Source: Litorivicinus sp.
GTDB taxonomy: Bacteria; Pseudomonadota; Gammaproteobacteria; Pseudomonadales; Litorivicinaceae
Length of the DNA stretch: 64,000 bases
Assembly: GCA_028339155.1 (NCBI GenBank)
Contig: JAOLBK010000003.1
Span: forward strand, 120,804-184,803
Direction: 5' to 3'
A program made the position numbers and the translations under genes. Of this stretch, positions 22,448-33,289 are shown piece by piece. The notes under the pieces are model-generated. The model worked only from the letters and a program-made list of their open reading frames with translations. It was not told where the DNA came from and did not search any database. Within the stretch, counting starts at the first letter, position 1; each line of letters starts with the position of its first letter.

Positions 22448-23151
22448 GATCGCTCCTTTGTAGGCCGCTGCCCAAATAAAGCAGTGCCGATACGGACCAA
22501 TGTGCTGCCTGATTTTATAGCCAGCTCAAGATCGTTGGTCATGCCCATAGACAGAGTATCAAAGATCGTTGGTTCAGGAAGGCGCGCTTTGATCCTGTCA
22601 AAGCGCGTTTTCATACTTTGATGTGCGTTTGCTAATGATTCTTCACTTACAGGGTCTGGAATAGACATCAACCCGCGAAGTTTGAGTCTTGGTAATGTAA
22701 GGACGGTATCAACCAGGTCATCTAGAGCAGCAGGTGCAACTCCTGATTTATTTTTTGCATTATCCACGTTTACTTGAATCAAGATATTGATTGGTTCGGC
22801 AGATCTTGCATCGTTTAGTCTTTTCGCAATTTTATCGCGGTCCAACGTATGAACCCAGTCAAAGTGTTGGGCGATTAAATGAGTTTTATTACTTTGGATT
22901 TTGCCAATGTAATGCCATTCAATATCAAATTGAGTAAGAGTTGCCATCTTATGGATAGCCTCTTGAACGTAGTTTTCACCGAATCGGCGGCACCCAAGGT
23001 GATACAGGCTGACAATGTCAGACGCGGGCTTGGTCTTAGAGACAGCTAGTAAGTTTGCCGATCTAGCGGGACGATTGAAAGTTTCTTCAGCAGATCTGAG
23101 ACGCGTTTGAATCTGTTCAAAGGAGCTTTGGAGCTCTACTCCTCGGTTCAT
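22444..23151 (-). CDS. yggS: PLP homeostasis protein YggS (COG0325)
   Basis: PLP-binding single-domain TIM-barrel protein that keeps the free pyridoxal phosphate pool in balance; no catalytic reaction is known. The 235-residue protein carries the PLP lysine in LLAVSKTKPASDI (about residue 36), then RRFGENYVQEA, WHYIGKIQSNK and the phosphate-binding SMGMTNDLELAI. It starts 3 bases past the pyrC' stop and overlaps proC. Confidence 0.94.
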   Translation of the reverse strand: MNRGVELQSSFEQIQTRLRSAEETFNRPARSANLLAVSKTKPASDIVSLYHLGCRRFGENYVQEAIHKMATLTQFDIEWHYIGKIQSNKTHLIAQHFDWVHTLDRDKIAKRLNDARSAEPINILIQVNVDNAKNKSGVAPAALDDLVDTVLTLPRLKLRGLMSIPDPVSEESLANAHQSMKTRFDRIKARLPEPTIFDTLSMGMTNDLELAIKSGSTLVRIGTALFGQRPTKERS

Positions 23152-23154
23152 GGC

Positions 23155-24414
23155 TTAATTCTGGACCTGTTTTCCGGCGACCCATACCCCTGTAATTGTT
23201 CCGGGAAGTTCTTGGCCAAAGATCGGGCTATTGTGCCCGGCGCTGATCCAATGACTTGAATCTATGTGGGTAGGTTTGGTGGAGTCATACAAGACACAGT
23301 CGGCACTTAGGCCGAAAGCAATCTGTCCAAATCCAGGCTTCTGAAATAATTTTGCCGGGTTACCTGTCATTGCTTGAAGTGAAATGTCGAACGGAAGTTC
23401 ATCGTTTTGATCTAGGGTAAGCAACAAGTTTAATGTCGCTTCAATTATACTCATGCCGGTTTCGGTTTCTGGGAAAGGAGCAAGTTTTGCTCCGCTCTCA
23501 TGTGGGGTATGATCAGTCACGATGGCATCAATGGTGCCGTCAATGAGCCCATTAATTAGCGCTTTTCTATCCGCTTCTGTTCGCAAAGGACGCTCCAGGT
23601 GGAAAACAGGGTCGAGATTCACTAGTGCAGTTTCGGTGTATAAAAGATGAGCTAGGCTGACATCACAAGAAATGGGTAAACCACGGGCTTTCGCTTCACG
23701 AATTCGGTCAACGGCTGTGGCGGTTGTTAATCGGGAAAGATGCGCACGTACTCCGGTCGCCTCAATCAGCTCGAGGTCTGTACCTAAGCCGAGAACTTCT
23801 GAAAGTGGTGAGTTTAGAGGTAAGCCAAGTCCTGTTCCAACGTATCCTGCGTGAGCGCATCCGCCCGCAAAATCCGGGGCTTCAGGGTCTAAAATAACGG
23901 TGACGCCAAGACTTTTTGCGTATTTTAGTGCGTGGTACTCGATTTTTTGAGATCCAAACGGACGGCTGCCCTGTGCGAGAACAACGCAGCCTGCATCAAC
24001 CAGGGCGGCCATTTCCGATAACTGGAGTCCTTTGCCACCCAGTGTCAGCATTGCGGTGGGGAGAACACGGCAAAAACCTATTTTTTCGGCTCGCTCAAGC
24101 ACCAAGCGCACAGCTGCTGGGGAATCTATTACTGGGTCAGTATTTGGCATTGCTAAGACGGTTGTAATTCCGCCTCTCACGGCAGCTAGTGTTTCTGAGC
24201 CTATGGTTCCTTTGTGCTCTAGCCCTGGCTCCCTGAGGTGAGCCCTTAGATCGATTAATCCCGGAATCAGACGCTGGCCTTTACCATCAAGGCGGTCAGG
24301 AGATTGGAGGCGGTTAGGATCAACAAATAGGCCTTGGTCAATTCCAATAGCAGTTTGGTTATTGAGGGGGCCGCCTGGAGAGTGGATCTTGATGTGTTCA
24401 ATGAGTAAACTCAT
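23155..24414 (-). CDS. pyrX: Dihydroorotase-like protein PyrC' (probably non-catalytic)
   Basis: An amidohydrolase-fold protein of 419 residues. In the Pseudomonas-type aspartate transcarbamoylase it is a structural partner of PyrB rather than an enzyme. The usual zinc pair His-X-His reads RAH at residues 57-59 ([12 protein letters not shown]). The next metal position is lost too, with LDPEAPDF where active enzymes have a histidine (xxHCED). The later TDHTPHESG segment is kept. Loss of metal ligands matches the inactive PyrC' type, and a separate active dihydroorotase should exist elsewhere. It overlaps pyrB by 4 bases. Confidence 0.88.
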   Translation of the reverse strand: MSLLIEHIKIHSPGGPLNNQTAIGIDQGLFVDPNRLQSPDRLDGKGQRLIPGLIDLRAHLREPGLEHKGTIGSETLAAVRGGITTVLAMPNTDPVIDSPAAVRLVLERAEKIGFCRVLPTAMLTLGGKGLQLSEMAALVDAGCVVLAQGSRPFGSQKIEYHALKYAKSLGVTVILDPEAPDFAGGCAHAGYVGTGLGLPLNSPLSEVLGLGTDLELIEATGVRAHLSRLTTATAVDRIREAKARGLPISCDVSLAHLLYTETALVNLDPVFHLERPLRTEADRKALINGLIDGTIDAIVTDHTPHESGAKLAPFPETETGMSIIEATLNLLLTLDQNDELPFDISLQAMTGNPAKLFQKPGFGQIAFGLSADCVLYDSTKPTHIDSSHWISAGHNSPIFGQELPGTITGVWVAGKQVQN

Positions 24415-25385
24415 GACACTAAATCTTGTTGTGTTGATATTGTCATAGCCATGACTGCCATTCGCACGGCGATACCATTAGTGACCTGATCCAATATAAC
24501 AGCTTGTGGCCCGTCAGCCACTTCATTGGAAATCTCAACACCGCGGTTTATCGGACCTGGGTGCATGACGATCGCACCCGGTCTTGAGTACTTAAGCCGA
24601 TCCTCAGTCATTCCGTAGAGATTAAAGAATTCGCGTTCACTGGGAAGTAATGCACTGGTCATTCGCTCTTTTTGGAGTCTTAACAAAACGATTACGTCAA
24701 CACCTGCGAGCCCATGATCGATGCGGTGAAAGGCCCGAACACCGAGATGGTCTAGGTCCCCAGGAAGAAGTGTCCCCGGACCGATGGCCCTGATATCTGG
24801 GCATTTCATGCCCCGTAAGCCATGGATTAGAGAGCGGGCCACCCTGGAATGTTTGACGTCACCAACAATTGCTACCGATAGGTTCGCAGGATCTCCTTTG
24901 TGCTTGCGGATGGTCATTAAGTCCAGTAATGCCTGTGTTGGATGGGCATGGGTTCCGTCCCCTGCATTGATCACGGCTATGTTTGGAGTGACTCGATTTG
25001 CAATGAAAAAAGGCGCGCCGCCTGCACTGTGCCGAACGACGAAGAGATCTGCCTGCATAGCTTCTAGATTTTTCAGGGTGTCAAAAAGCGTTTCGCCTTT
25101 TGAAGCTGAACTGGTGCGGATGTCTAGTGTTACTACGTCGGCACTAAGTCTATGGGCGGCAATGTCAAAAGTTGTGCGAGTTCTTGTTGAATTCTCGAAA
25201 AAGAGATTAACCACAGTTTTCCCTCTCAATAGAGGAGCTTTTTTGACTGGTTGCCCCTGTGAAGACAGAAAACTTTCTGCGGTGTTCAGAAGTTCGGTGA
25301 TCAAGGCTTTGGACAGGCCTTCAGTCGTCAGGAGATGTTTTAATCGTCCCTCCGAAGTAAGCTGAAGCGCGGCTGGACCGTGCAT
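24411..25385 (-). CDS. pyrB: Aspartate carbamoyltransferase catalytic chain
   Basis: Joins carbamoyl phosphate and aspartate, the first committed pyrimidine step. The 324-residue protein has the carbamoyl-phosphate loop [17 protein letters not shown] (about residues 63-79), the [12 protein letters not shown] segment and the aspartate-binding [13 protein letters not shown] near residue 283. It is larger than the E. coli chain through an N-terminal extension, as in enzymes that assemble with PyrC'. It is followed by pyrC' (overlap) and preceded by pyrR with an 8-base gap. Confidence 0.96.
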   Translation of the reverse strand: MHGPAALQLTSEGRLKHLLTTEGLSKALITELLNTAESFLSSQGQPVKKAPLLRGKTVVNLFFENSTRTRTTFDIAAHRLSADVVTLDIRTSSASKGETLFDTLKNLEAMQADLFVVRHSAGGAPFFIANRVTPNIAVINAGDGTHAHPTQALLDLMTIRKHKGDPANLSVAIVGDVKHSRVARSLIHGLRGMKCPDIRAIGPGTLLPGDLDHLGVRAFHRIDHGLAGVDVIVLLRLQKERMTSALLPSEREFFNLYGMTEDRLKYSRPGAIVMHPGPINRGVEISNEVADGPQAVILDQVTNGIAVRMAVMAMTISTQQDLVS

Positions 25386-25393
25386 GGCACTCC

Positions 25394-25906
25394 TTATTCC
25401 AAAATTGGTGTCACAAGCACTAATGGCTCGGGCCCAATCAGTTTACACCGCCCATGGCCATCTTCGCCAAGAGCTTCGCCAAGAAACTTTGGTTCAAAGG
25501 GCAATTCGCGCCCACCCCGATCGAATAAGACAGCTAAATCGATATTGCCTGGGCGGCCGTAGTCGAAGAGAACATTGAGGGCGGCGCGGATGGTTCGGCC
25601 GGTGTATAAGACATCATCTACTAACAAAATTTGCTCGCCATTTAGCATCGTAGGTAAGCCTTTTGTGGAGCCCGAACATCTTAGTCCCGTAGTTGCAAAA
25701 TCATCCCTATACAATGAGATGTCGAGCGTTGCAGGCTCGCCCCAATCGAGTACCTTGCAGATTGCTTTGGCAACCCAGGCTCCTCCCGTATGAATTCCGA
25801 CAACTAAGGGTTGCTTTTGATAGCTGGCGCTGACCTGAGTTATCAGCACTGCCATTGCTTTATCGACGGCGTTTTCTGAGCGAACTTTATCCATATTGTT
25901 CTCCAA
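25394..25906 (-). CDS. pyrR: PyrR: pyrimidine operon regulator/uracil phosphoribosyltransferase
   Basis: The 170-residue PRTase-fold protein has the PRPP motif [19 protein letters not shown] (about residues 92-110) and [13 protein letters not shown]. In gram-positive bacteria PyrR binds pyr mRNA. In gammaproteobacteria the ortholog precedes pyrB and its regulatory role is less certain. The start overlaps ruvX by 20 bases. No attenuator hairpin with a T-run is visible between pyrR and pyrB, where only 8 bases remain. Confidence 0.92.
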   Translation of the reverse strand: MENNMDKVRSENAVDKAMAVLITQVSASYQKQPLVVGIHTGGAWVAKAICKVLDWGEPATLDISLYRDDFATTGLRCSGSTKGLPTMLNGEQILLVDDVLYTGRTIRAALNVLFDYGRPGNIDLAVLFDRGGRELPFEPKFLGEALGEDGHGRCKLIGPEPLVLVTPILE

Positions 25907-26300
25907 GCCAGCGTTCCAGAATCAAGCACGCTGCTGTTGTATCCAATACACCATCTTGCTCGCTGGACTTGCCTCGGTACTTGAGAAGATAACGTGCTTC
26001 GCGGGTCGTATTATATTCGTTCACATACTCCACCGATAGACCGTAACGTCCGTGAATTCTATTACCAAACTTTTGGGCCCGTGTTGCTATCTCGCTCAAT
26101 GTATTGTTTTGATGAAATGGCAGTCCCACTACGATGACGTCTGGCGTCCATTCTTTCAATAGGCGTTCCAGTTCTTGCCAGTCCGGGATGCCATCTTTGG
26201 CCCTTAGAGTGGTTAAAGGGCTGGCAGTTTGTGTGACGGTTTGCCCTGTGGCGACTCCGATTCGAGTCAGGCCATAATCAAACCCTAGCGCCATTGGCAT
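25887..26300 (-). CDS. ruvX: Holliday junction resolvase-like YqgF (RuvX)
   Basis: RNase H-fold protein implicated in processing of pre-16S rRNA 5' ends. The 137-residue protein has the N-terminal ALGFDYGLTRIGVATGQ motif holding the first catalytic Asp, VVGLPFHQNNT in the middle and the C-terminal acidic D-containing [15 protein letters not shown]. It overlaps yqgE by 1 base and pyrR by 20. The yqgE-ruvX-pyrR-pyrB order matches Pseudomonas. Confidence 0.94.
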   Translation of the reverse strand: MPMALGFDYGLTRIGVATGQTVTQTASPLTTLRAKDGIPDWQELERLLKEWTPDVIVVGLPFHQNNTLSEIATRAQKFGNRIHGRYGLSVEYVNEYNTTREARYLLKYRGKSSEQDGVLDTTAACLILERWLGEQYG

Positions 26301-26869
26301 CAGGCGTGGCCCACACCCTGCAACAGCTGGATCGGATCAATACCAAGTTGGGCAAGGGCCGCACGTTGCCGATCAGCGGGAAGAATTTGGAATATGACAT
26401 CTGCATCCCAGGGAACATTGAGCCATGCGTTGGCCGTCATTTCTTGCTCGAGTTGTCCCTCGGACCAACCCGAATAACCCAGAACAAAAATGGCATCACC
26501 TCGGTTTAATGCACTGGCTGATTGTGCCAATACATTGGCGTTTGAGGCCAGATAAAGGCCATTTAAAACTTCAACAGGATCATTGCACAGTGGTTGGTTG
26601 GTTAATAAAAACCCCCGTTGAGGCTCAACAGGGCCGCCACTCATGACTGTGATGCTGGGGTCAAGGCGCTCGGCCGAATTAATATTGAGTTGGTCAAAAA
26701 TTTCTTGAACCGAAAATTTGGTAGGTTTGTTGACAATAAAACCCATGGCGCCGTCAGGACCGTGTTCACAAATTAAAACTACAGATGATTCGAAGATACC
26801 ATCTCTTAAACCCGGCATGGACACTAAAAACTGTCCATTCAGTGCTGTCGTTTCTGCCCTTGTTACCAT
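26300..26869 (-). CDS. yqgE: UPF0301 protein YqgE
   Basis: A conserved 189-residue protein of unknown function. The family signature is seen in the opening GQFLVSMPGLRDGIFESSVV (about residues 11-30), ICEHGPDGAMGFIVNKP and VMSGGPVEPQRGFLL, and later VLGYSGWSEGQLEQE. It is co-conserved with ruvX, directly downstream. No membrane segment or catalytic motif is obvious. Confidence 0.93.
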   Translation of the reverse strand: MVTRAETTALNGQFLVSMPGLRDGIFESSVVLICEHGPDGAMGFIVNKPTKFSVQEIFDQLNINSAERLDPSITVMSGGPVEPQRGFLLTNQPLCNDPVEVLNGLYLASNANVLAQSASALNRGDAIFVLGYSGWSEGQLEQEMTANAWLNVPWDADVIFQILPADRQRAALAQLGIDPIQLLQGVGHA

Positions 26870-26905
26870 TTTGACCTCCAGCTATCTTATCGAAGGCAGT
26901 GTAGC

Positions 26906-27856
26906 TTACTGATCGAAAAATGCCGTGAAAAAGTCTTTGCCTATTTGGCTTCCGGTTTGTTTGTCGATCTCTCGAACGCAGGTCGGACTTGTGACATTGA
27001 TTTCTGTAAGTTGGCCGCCGATTACGTCGAGACCAACAAACCTTAGGCCTTTTTTGAGTAGTTTTGGTCCCACGAAATTAGCGAGAGCCTGTTCGTGTTT
27101 AGAAATTGGGATTGCAACTCCTCGCCCCCCCGCGGCAAGATTTCCACGTGTTTCCCCTTGCGAAGGAATTCGGGCTAGTACATGTGAAATAGGTTTGCCA
27201 TGAAGAACTAAGATGCGCCGGTCCCCTTCTGAAATCTGAGGACAATATTCTTGAACCATTATCAGTTGTGATTCACTAGGGGATAATGTTTCAAGCACGG
27301 CCCCCAGATTTAATCCATCCTCTTTTATTCGAAAAATACCAGAGCCGCCCATTCCATCAAGCGGCTTTAAGATCACATCTCCAACTGCCTTTTGGAATAC
27401 TCTAATGTCTTCATGACTTGCCGATACTCGTGTCTTGGGCATTAATTCAGAGAATTCTGTAGCGAATAGTTTCTCGTTACAGTCACGCAAAGACTTAGGG
27501 TTGTTGATTACAGCCACGCCCTCAGTTAGCGCATGCTCAAGAATTTGAGTTGCGTAAAGATATTCGCTGTCGAAGGGCGGATCTACACGAATAAGGATTA
27601 CGTCCAGTGCTGATAGCGGCTCGATGACTTCCGCGCCAAGTTCGACAAAATCAATTGGTTGGTCAGTTACGGTAACTTGCTGCATCCGGGCTCTTGCAGA
27701 GCCTTGGTCGAGTGATAAGCCATTTTTTGGTAAATAATAAATTTCTTGACCGAGTGCTTGGGCTGCCAGCATGAGCGCAAAACTAGTGTCTTTGTGGGGC
27801 TTAATCGATTGAATGGGATCCATCCAAAAGCCGATTTTACGCACTTTTTTACCCAA
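26906..27856 (-). CDS. gshB: Glutathione synthetase
   Basis: ATP-grasp enzyme that adds glycine to gamma-glutamylcysteine. The 316-residue protein has the family N-terminus GFWMDPIQSIKPHKDTSFAL, the ATP-grasp core VILKPLDGMGGSGIFRI (about residues 151-167), and FVGLDVIGGQLTEINVTSPTC near residue 276 containing Mg ligands. It lies between rsmE and yqgE on one strand, the usual rsmE-gshB-yqgE-ruvX order. Confidence 0.96.
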   Translation of the reverse strand: MGKKVRKIGFWMDPIQSIKPHKDTSFALMLAAQALGQEIYYLPKNGLSLDQGSARARMQQVTVTDQPIDFVELGAEVIEPLSALDVILIRVDPPFDSEYLYATQILEHALTEGVAVINNPKSLRDCNEKLFATEFSELMPKTRVSASHEDIRVFQKAVGDVILKPLDGMGGSGIFRIKEDGLNLGAVLETLSPSESQLIMVQEYCPQISEGDRRILVLHGKPISHVLARIPSQGETRGNLAAGGRGVAIPISKHEQALANFVGPKLLKKGLRFVGLDVIGGQLTEINVTSPTCVREIDKQTGSQIGKDFFTAFFDQ

Positions 27857-27865
27857 AGTTTTCTC

Positions 27866-28576
27866 CTACACGTAGCCGTATTGCTGTCCTAAAAGCGTCA
27901 ATCCCACAATTACCGCTGTTTCCGCTCTAAGTATTCTGGGGCCAAGTGACATTGGTTTCACCTGATTTTTTTTAAGTAATGCGACCTCATCCATGTGAAA
28001 TCCGCCTTCTGGGCCAACCAAGTAGAATGAATGCCGCGATGGATCGATGGGTATCGTCTCAGTCTGAGGATGCGCGAAGACTAATTGTTCTCTATCTAAT
28101 TCAAGTTCGCTTAAGGGCAGCAAGGGCTTAAGTTTTGGAATCCAGTTATTACCCGATTGCTCGCAAGCATTGACTAAGATTTCTTGCCAGTGATCTTTTT
28201 TCTTACGCAATTTTTCGTCTTTGGGCGGAGAGTCCGAATAGGTGCCCAGAATCGGTTGAATGGCTTTCACGCCAAGCTCGGTTGCTTTTTGCAAGGCCCA
28301 ATCAAAGTGATTGGATTTGATTAAGCACAGCCCGAGAGTGATGGGTAGCCGAATATCTTCGGTAACCGTACCTGAGCTCAAAGTAACTAGAGTTTGTTTT
28401 TTTGACATTGATGTCACCGTTGCCTGAGCCTCAAATCCGACCCCGTTAAAAACAACTAATGACTGCCCTTCCCTTACCCGCAACACCCTCGATAAGTAAT
28501 GATGGTTTCGTTCAGATAGCGTCAACACCCCCGCACCCTGCCGGCATTCTCCGACGTATAGGCGCGGGGTGCGCAT
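27866..28576 (-). CDS. rsmE: 16S rRNA (uracil(1498)-N3)-methyltransferase
   Basis: SPOUT-class enzyme methylating U1498 of 16S rRNA. The start was set at ATG 28576, one base after the ahcY stop, because the protein then begins MRTPRLYVGE in line with the family; a longer frame upstream only overlaps ahcY. In the resulting 236 residues the knot-forming region includes LVGPEGGFHMDEV and LGPRILRAETAVIVGL. RVREGQSLVVFNG is the N-terminal PUA-like part. Confidence 0.94.
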   Translation of the reverse strand: MRTPRLYVGECRQGAGVLTLSERNHHYLSRVLRVREGQSLVVFNGVGFEAQATVTSMSKKQTLVTLSSGTVTEDIRLPITLGLCLIKSNHFDWALQKATELGVKAIQPILGTYSDSPPKDEKLRKKKDHWQEILVNACEQSGNNWIPKLKPLLPLSELELDREQLVFAHPQTETIPIDPSRHSFYLVGPEGGFHMDEVALLKKNQVKPMSLGPRILRAETAVIVGLTLLGQQYGYV

Positions 28577-28577
28577 C

Positions 28578-29969
28578 TTAGTACTTATACGCGTCTGACT
28601 TGAACGGGCCATCTACAGAAACGGCAATGTATTCGGCTTGTTCAGAAGTTAACTTGGTGACAACTCCGCCAAAGCCTTCAACCATGCAACGGGCCACTTC
28701 TTCATCGAGCAGTTTTGGTAAGACTTCGATTTGAATATTGCCAGACTTTTCTGGCCCAGAAAGATTTGCGAAGCCTCGTTTATACATCTCAATTTGTGCT
28801 AGCACTTGATTGGCAAAGGATCCATCCATAATCCGTGACGGATGCCCTGTCGCATTGCCGAGATTAACCAGTCTGCCTTCTGCCAAAAGAAGCAAATAGT
28901 CATTTTTTTCATCAGAACGAAACACCTGATGCACTTGAGGCTTTACTTCCTCCCAGCGCCATTTTTCTCGCATAAACACAGTGTCGATTTCATTATCAAA
29001 GTGACCAATATTACAAACAATCGCGCCCTTTTTTAGTGCACTAAGAATAGCGCTATCGCAGACGTTAATGTTACCTGTTGCCGTGACTAATACATCGGTG
29101 TCTTGCAAGAGACGATGATCGATATCAACTGCCTGATTTGTGGTGATTCCCTTTTTATACGGACTTACGACTTCAAACCCGTCCATACAAGCTTGCATTG
29201 CACAAATTGGATCAGATTCGGTCACTCGAACAATCATGCCCTCTTGGCGGAGACTTTGTGCGGAGCCTTTGCCTACGTCACCGTAACCAATGACGAGTGC
29301 GCGCTTACCAGACATCAGCATATCAGTGCCGCGTTTGATTGCATCGTTAAGGGAATGGCGGCACCCATATTTATTATCATTTTTTGCTTTGGTGACAGAA
29401 TCGTTAACATTGATGGCTGGAATTTTTAGCTTGCCCTGGGCGAGCATTTCAACGAGGCGGTGCACGCCTGTCGTAGTTTCTTCGGTTACGCCATGAATCT
29501 TGGCCAACATTTCTGGGTACTTCTCGTGAACCATGGAAGTCAAATCCCCACCATCATCCAGCAACATATTGGCACCCCAAGGCTTCCCATCTTTTAATAT
29601 GGTTTGTTCAACACACCATTCACCTTCTTCGTTGGTCTGACCTTTCCATGCATAAACCGGGATACCTGCAGCTACAATTGCAGCAGCGGCTTCGTCTTGT
29701 GTCGAGAAAATATTACATGAGCTCCATCGTACTTCTGCGCCAAGTGCCACCAATGTTTCAATTAGCACGGCCGTTTGCACGGTCATGTGAATGCAACCTA
29801 TAATTTTTGCATCTTTTAATGGCTGTTCTTTAAGATGCTTTTCCCGTAGCCGCATTAGGGCAGGCATCTCATTTTCGGCTAATCGAATTTCTCTTCGGCC
29901 CCAGTCTGCTAAAGACAGATCTTTGATTTTGTAATCGTTTTGTAATACTTCTTTTGCTATTGCACTCAT
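28578..29969 (-). CDS. ahcY: S-adenosylhomocysteine hydrolase
   Basis: Reversibly splits S-adenosylhomocysteine to adenosine and homocysteine, which relieves product inhibition of methyltransferases. The 463-residue protein has NAD-binding Rossmann motif [15 protein letters not shown] (about residues 225-239), [16 protein letters not shown], and the C-terminal [10 protein letters not shown] tail that completes the neighbouring NAD site. It is 24 bases downstream of metK. The pair probably forms one methyl-cycle transcript driven by the promoter described upstream of metK. Confidence 0.97.
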   Translation of the reverse strand: MSAIAKEVLQNDYKIKDLSLADWGRREIRLAENEMPALMRLREKHLKEQPLKDAKIIGCIHMTVQTAVLIETLVALGAEVRWSSCNIFSTQDEAAAAIVAAGIPVYAWKGQTNEEGEWCVEQTILKDGKPWGANMLLDDGGDLTSMVHEKYPEMLAKIHGVTEETTTGVHRLVEMLAQGKLKIPAINVNDSVTKAKNDNKYGCRHSLNDAIKRGTDMLMSGKRALVIGYGDVGKGSAQSLRQEGMIVRVTESDPICAMQACMDGFEVVSPYKKGITTNQAVDIDHRLLQDTDVLVTATGNINVCDSAILSALKKGAIVCNIGHFDNEIDTVFMREKWRWEEVKPQVHQVFRSDEKNDYLLLLAEGRLVNLGNATGHPSRIMDGSFANQVLAQIEMYKRGFANLSGPEKSGNIQIEVLPKLLDEEVARCMVEGFGGVVTKLTSEQAEYIAVSVDGPFKSDAYKY

Positions 29970-29993
29970 GATAATGCCTCTTTTCAGTTGTCT

Positions 29994-31157
29994 TTAGAGC
30001 TTTGCGGCTGCTTGAGCCAGCGCGTTTGCACGGTCTGTGCTTTCCCACGACAGATCAAGATCGTCTCGGCCAAAATGACCATAGGCCGCTGTGGCCAAAT
30101 AAATTGGTCGGTTTAAGTCCAGCATGGTTGAGATTGCTCGCGGGCGCAGATCGAAGTGCGTACGAACTAAATAATCCAGTTGCGAATTCGTTAGTTTTGA
30201 TGTGCCAAAAGTTTCCACATGAATCGATGTTGGTTCTGCAACGCCAATTGCGTAAGACACCTGGACTTCACAGCGGTCTGCCAATCCTGCTGAGACTATA
30301 TTTTTTGCAACATAACGCGCTGCATAAGCGGCTGATCTATCTACTTTTGAGGGGTCTTTGCCTGAAAAAGCTCCGCCACCATGCCGTGCCATACCGCCGT
30401 ATGTATCAACAATGATTTTTCTTCCGGTCAGCCCGGCGTCTCCTACCGGTCCGCCGATTACGAAGCGCCCGGTTGGATTAATGTGATATTTCGTTTCTTC
30501 GGTGAGCCAATTGGCAGGCAGGACGGGCTTGATAATATGTTCTTTGACGTCTCGATGAAGCTGCTCTTGGGATACGTTTTCATCGTGTTGAGTAGATAGT
30601 ACGACGGCATCAATTCCTGCTATAGAGTTACTATCATATTTGAATGTAATCTGACTTTTCGCGTCTGGACGTAGATACGGGATATCTCCGTTCTTTCTAA
30701 CTTCGGCTTGACGACGAACTAAGTTGTGAGCGTAGTGAATGGGTGCTGGCATTAAACTTTCGGTTTCGTTAGTTGCGTAGCCAAACATTAATCCTTGATC
30801 GCCTGCGCCTTGCTCGTGGATGTTCGTTTCATCAACTCCCTGAGCAATGTCTTGGGACTGTTTCCCGATACCATTTAGAACTGCACACGTATTACCATCG
30901 AAACCTAGAGATGAGTGATCGTAACCAATATCTAAAATCACTTTACGAATGATTTCTTCCATGTCGATTCTGGCATTCGTACGAATCTCCCCAGATACAA
31001 GAATAAGGCCTGTTTTGACCATGGTCTCAATGCCTGCTCTCGTAAATTTGTCTTCAGCGATCATTGCATCTAATAGTGCATCAGAAATCTGATCGGCTAT
31101 TTTATCTGGATGTCCTTCCGAGACAGACTCTGAAGTGAAATAGGTAAATTCAGTCAT
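29994..31157 (-). CDS. metK: S-adenosylmethionine synthase
   Basis: Makes SAM from methionine and ATP. The 387-residue protein has the expected [19 protein letters not shown] start, [12 protein letters not shown] near residue 116 and the phosphate loop [20 protein letters not shown] near residue 262. It is first in a metK-ahcY-rsmE-gshB run. The leader is predicted to be only about 25 nt, so a SAM riboswitch is not possible here. Confidence 0.97.
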   Translation of the reverse strand: MTEFTYFTSESVSEGHPDKIADQISDALLDAMIAEDKFTRAGIETMVKTGLILVSGEIRTNARIDMEEIIRKVILDIGYDHSSLGFDGNTCAVLNGIGKQSQDIAQGVDETNIHEQGAGDQGLMFGYATNETESLMPAPIHYAHNLVRRQAEVRKNGDIPYLRPDAKSQITFKYDSNSIAGIDAVVLSTQHDENVSQEQLHRDVKEHIIKPVLPANWLTEETKYHINPTGRFVIGGPVGDAGLTGRKIIVDTYGGMARHGGGAFSGKDPSKVDRSAAYAARYVAKNIVSAGLADRCEVQVSYAIGVAEPTSIHVETFGTSKLTNSQLDYLVRTHFDLRPRAISTMLDLNRPIYLATAAYGHFGRDDLDLSWESTDRANALAQAAAKL

Positions 31158-31189
31158 GCTTTATGCCCTAAAAATTAAAAATAAATATA

Positions 31190-31217
31190 ATTGTATAAAG
31201 ATATCTTTATATGTCAA
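31190..31217 (-). promoter_or_regulatory. metK promoter with an 18-bp perfect palindrome in its spacer
   Basis: On the minus strand a -35 box TTGACA (31212-31217) and -10 box TACAAT (31190-31195) are separated by 16 bases. An 18-bp perfect palindrome, TATAAAGATATCTTTATA (31194-31211), fills the spacer. A regulator bound there would block RNA polymerase. AT-rich palindromes of this kind are used by ArsR-family regulators; SahR, an S-adenosylhomocysteine sensor of ahcY and metK genes in proteobacteria, is a candidate. That assignment is inference, and no ArsR gene is in the window. Confidence 0.65.
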
Positions 31218-31308
31218 TGTTTGAAGGATTGTTGCAACTTGTGGTTTTGCCTTGGTTTTACGACAATATCTACTCTAATTTTTTTATCTTTGAATTTGAG
31301 GATGGCTA

Positions 31309-33288
31309 ATGCCTGACCATAGAAAGCTTGCAAATGCGATTCGTTTTCTGAGTATAGACGCTATTCAAGCAGCAAACTCAGGCCATCCAGGGGCCCCAAT
31401 GGGCATGGCCGATATTGCAGAGGTGCTCTGGCGCCGAGAGCTTCGGCATAACCCAGCGAATCCGAATTGGGAAAATCGAGATCGATTTGTTTTATCGAAC
31501 GGTCATGGCTCGATGTTGATTTACTCACTGCTGCATTTAACTGGTTACGATGTCACGACGGATGACTTGAAGGCATTTCGCCAATTACAGTCAAGGACTC
31601 CTGGACACCCAGAGTATGGCTACACAGCTGGTATTGAGACCACTACTGGACCCCTCGGCCAGGGCCTTGCGAACGCCGTTGGAATGGCTCTTGCTGAGCG
31701 CACATTGGCAGCTCAGTTCAATCGGGATGGATTTCCCATAGTAGATCATTTTACCTATTGTTTTGTTGGGGATGGTTGCCTAATGGAGGGCGTCAGTCAC
31801 GAGGTATGCTCGCTTGCTGGAACATTAGGCCTCGGGAAATTGGTCGTTTTATATGATGACAACGGTATTTCCATTGATGGGAACGTTGAGGGTTGGTTCA
31901 CTGATGATACGCCGCGTCGATTTGAGGCATATGGCTGGCAGGTTATCCGCGGCGTAGATGGCCATGATGCAGAAGAAGTTGCGCTCGCGCTGCAGACTGC
32001 CCAAAAAAATACTAGCAGTCCCACGCTGATCTGCTGTCGGACTATTATTGGATTTGGCGCTCCAAATCTTGCTGGCAGTGAGAAAACTCATGGTGCGCCT
32101 CTCGGGGAATTGGAGATTGAAGCAACTCGGCACGCGATGGGCTGGACGAGCGTGCCATTTGAAATTCCAGAAGACGTTCGGGAAGCCTGGAATGCTCGAG
32201 AAGTGGGAGCGAAAGCAGAAGCTGAGTGGCGGACTTTATTTGCGAATTATGCTGCTGATTTCCCTGAGTTAGCCTCAGAATTTGAGCGGCGAACCGCTGG
32301 CCGGTTACCGCCAGATATGATTGCAAAGTTAAATCTAGCTATCTGTGCGGTGCAGGCCGAATCGCCTAAATTAGCCACGCGCAAAGCTTCACAAAATGCC
32401 ATCGAACTAGTGACGTCGATGCTCCCTGAGATTATCGGTGGCTCTGCAGATCTCGGACACTCAAATTTAACTGTATGGTCAGATTGTGAAGTTAACAGTC
32501 GAGCCAATCCGGCCGGTAATTATCTACACTACGGGGTTCGGGAGTTTGGCATGTGCTCGATTATGAATGGGTTGGCGCTTCATGGTGGTTTGCTTCCATT
32601 TGGCGGTACATTCCTGATTTTCATGGAATATGCGCGCAATGCAGTTCGAATGGCTGCGTTAATGAAGCAAAAAGTCATATATGTTTTTACTCACGACTCT
32701 ATTGGTCTCGGTGAAGATGGTCCCACTCACCAGCCGATCGAGCAATTAGCCAGTTTGCGCGGCACTCCAGGCCTTGAAACCTGGCGGCCATGTGATGCGA
32801 CCGAAACCCTTGTCGCTTGGCGTGAAGCGGTCTCTATCGATGGGCCTACCGCTCTGGCGCTGTCTCGGCAAGGCCTGAACAATCAGCCGCGAACCAATGT
32901 GCAGATAGATAACATAGCGCGCGGCGGTTATGTTTTGAGGGATTCTGAGCAAGCGCCTAAATTGATTCTTATCGCAACGGGGTCTGAGGTTGAAATTGCG
33001 ATGCAAGCAGCTATTCAACTTGGCCCGCATGTGCGAGTCGTTTCTATGCCATCCACCTCAAGGTTTGATAAGCAGGACCTTACGTATCGTGAAGACGTTT
33101 TACCAAAATCGTGCGCTAAACGCATAGCTGTTGAGGCCGGCCATCCCGACGGTTGGTATAAATATGTTGGCTTAAGTGGTGATGTAATCGGTATGAGCCA
33201 GTTCGGTGAATCGGGCCAAGGACCGTCTGTCATGGCTCATTTTGGCTTCACTGTTGATAATGTTGTGACTCGCTCGGAGACACTTTGA
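31309..33288 (+). CDS. tkt: Transketolase
   Basis: Thiamine-diphosphate enzyme moving two-carbon units between sugar phosphates in the pentose phosphate pathway. The 659-residue protein has [21 protein letters not shown] at the start and the ThDP/Mg motif [15 protein letters not shown] (about residues 152-166). The pyrimidine-domain Glu lies in the [15 protein letters not shown] region, and [19 protein letters not shown] is the substrate loop. It is first in a tkt-(epd remnant)-pgk-fba group, the gammaproteobacterial tkt-epd-pgk-fba layout. Confidence 0.97.
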   Translation: MPDHRKLANAIRFLSIDAIQAANSGHPGAPMGMADIAEVLWRRELRHNPANPNWENRDRFVLSNGHGSMLIYSLLHLTGYDVTTDDLKAFRQLQSRTPGHPEYGYTAGIETTTGPLGQGLANAVGMALAERTLAAQFNRDGFPIVDHFTYCFVGDGCLMEGVSHEVCSLAGTLGLGKLVVLYDDNGISIDGNVEGWFTDDTPRRFEAYGWQVIRGVDGHDAEEVALALQTAQKNTSSPTLICCRTIIGFGAPNLAGSEKTHGAPLGELEIEATRHAMGWTSVPFEIPEDVREAWNAREVGAKAEAEWRTLFANYAADFPELASEFERRTAGRLPPDMIAKLNLAICAVQAESPKLATRKASQNAIELVTSMLPEIIGGSADLGHSNLTVWSDCEVNSRANPAGNYLHYGVREFGMCSIMNGLALHGGLLPFGGTFLIFMEYARNAVRMAALMKQKVIYVFTHDSIGLGEDGPTHQPIEQLASLRGTPGLETWRPCDATETLVAWREAVSIDGPTALALSRQGLNNQPRTNVQIDNIARGGYVLRDSEQAPKLILIATGSEVEIAMQAAIQLGPHVRVVSMPSTSRFDKQDLTYREDVLPKSCAKRIAVEAGHPDGWYKYVGLSGDVIGMSQFGESGQGPSVMAHFGFTVDNVVTRSETL

Positions 33289-33289
33289 G

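Noticed and set aside
24784..25365. 193-codon plus-strand frame antisense to pyrB
   Set aside because: The pyrB protein is unmistakable in the opposite strand; the long antisense frame is a codon-use shadow.
31158..31308. SAM riboswitch upstream of metK
   Set aside because: The predicted leader is only about 25 nt and no SAM riboswitch core sequence is visible; the gap is explained by a promoter and a protein-type palindrome.
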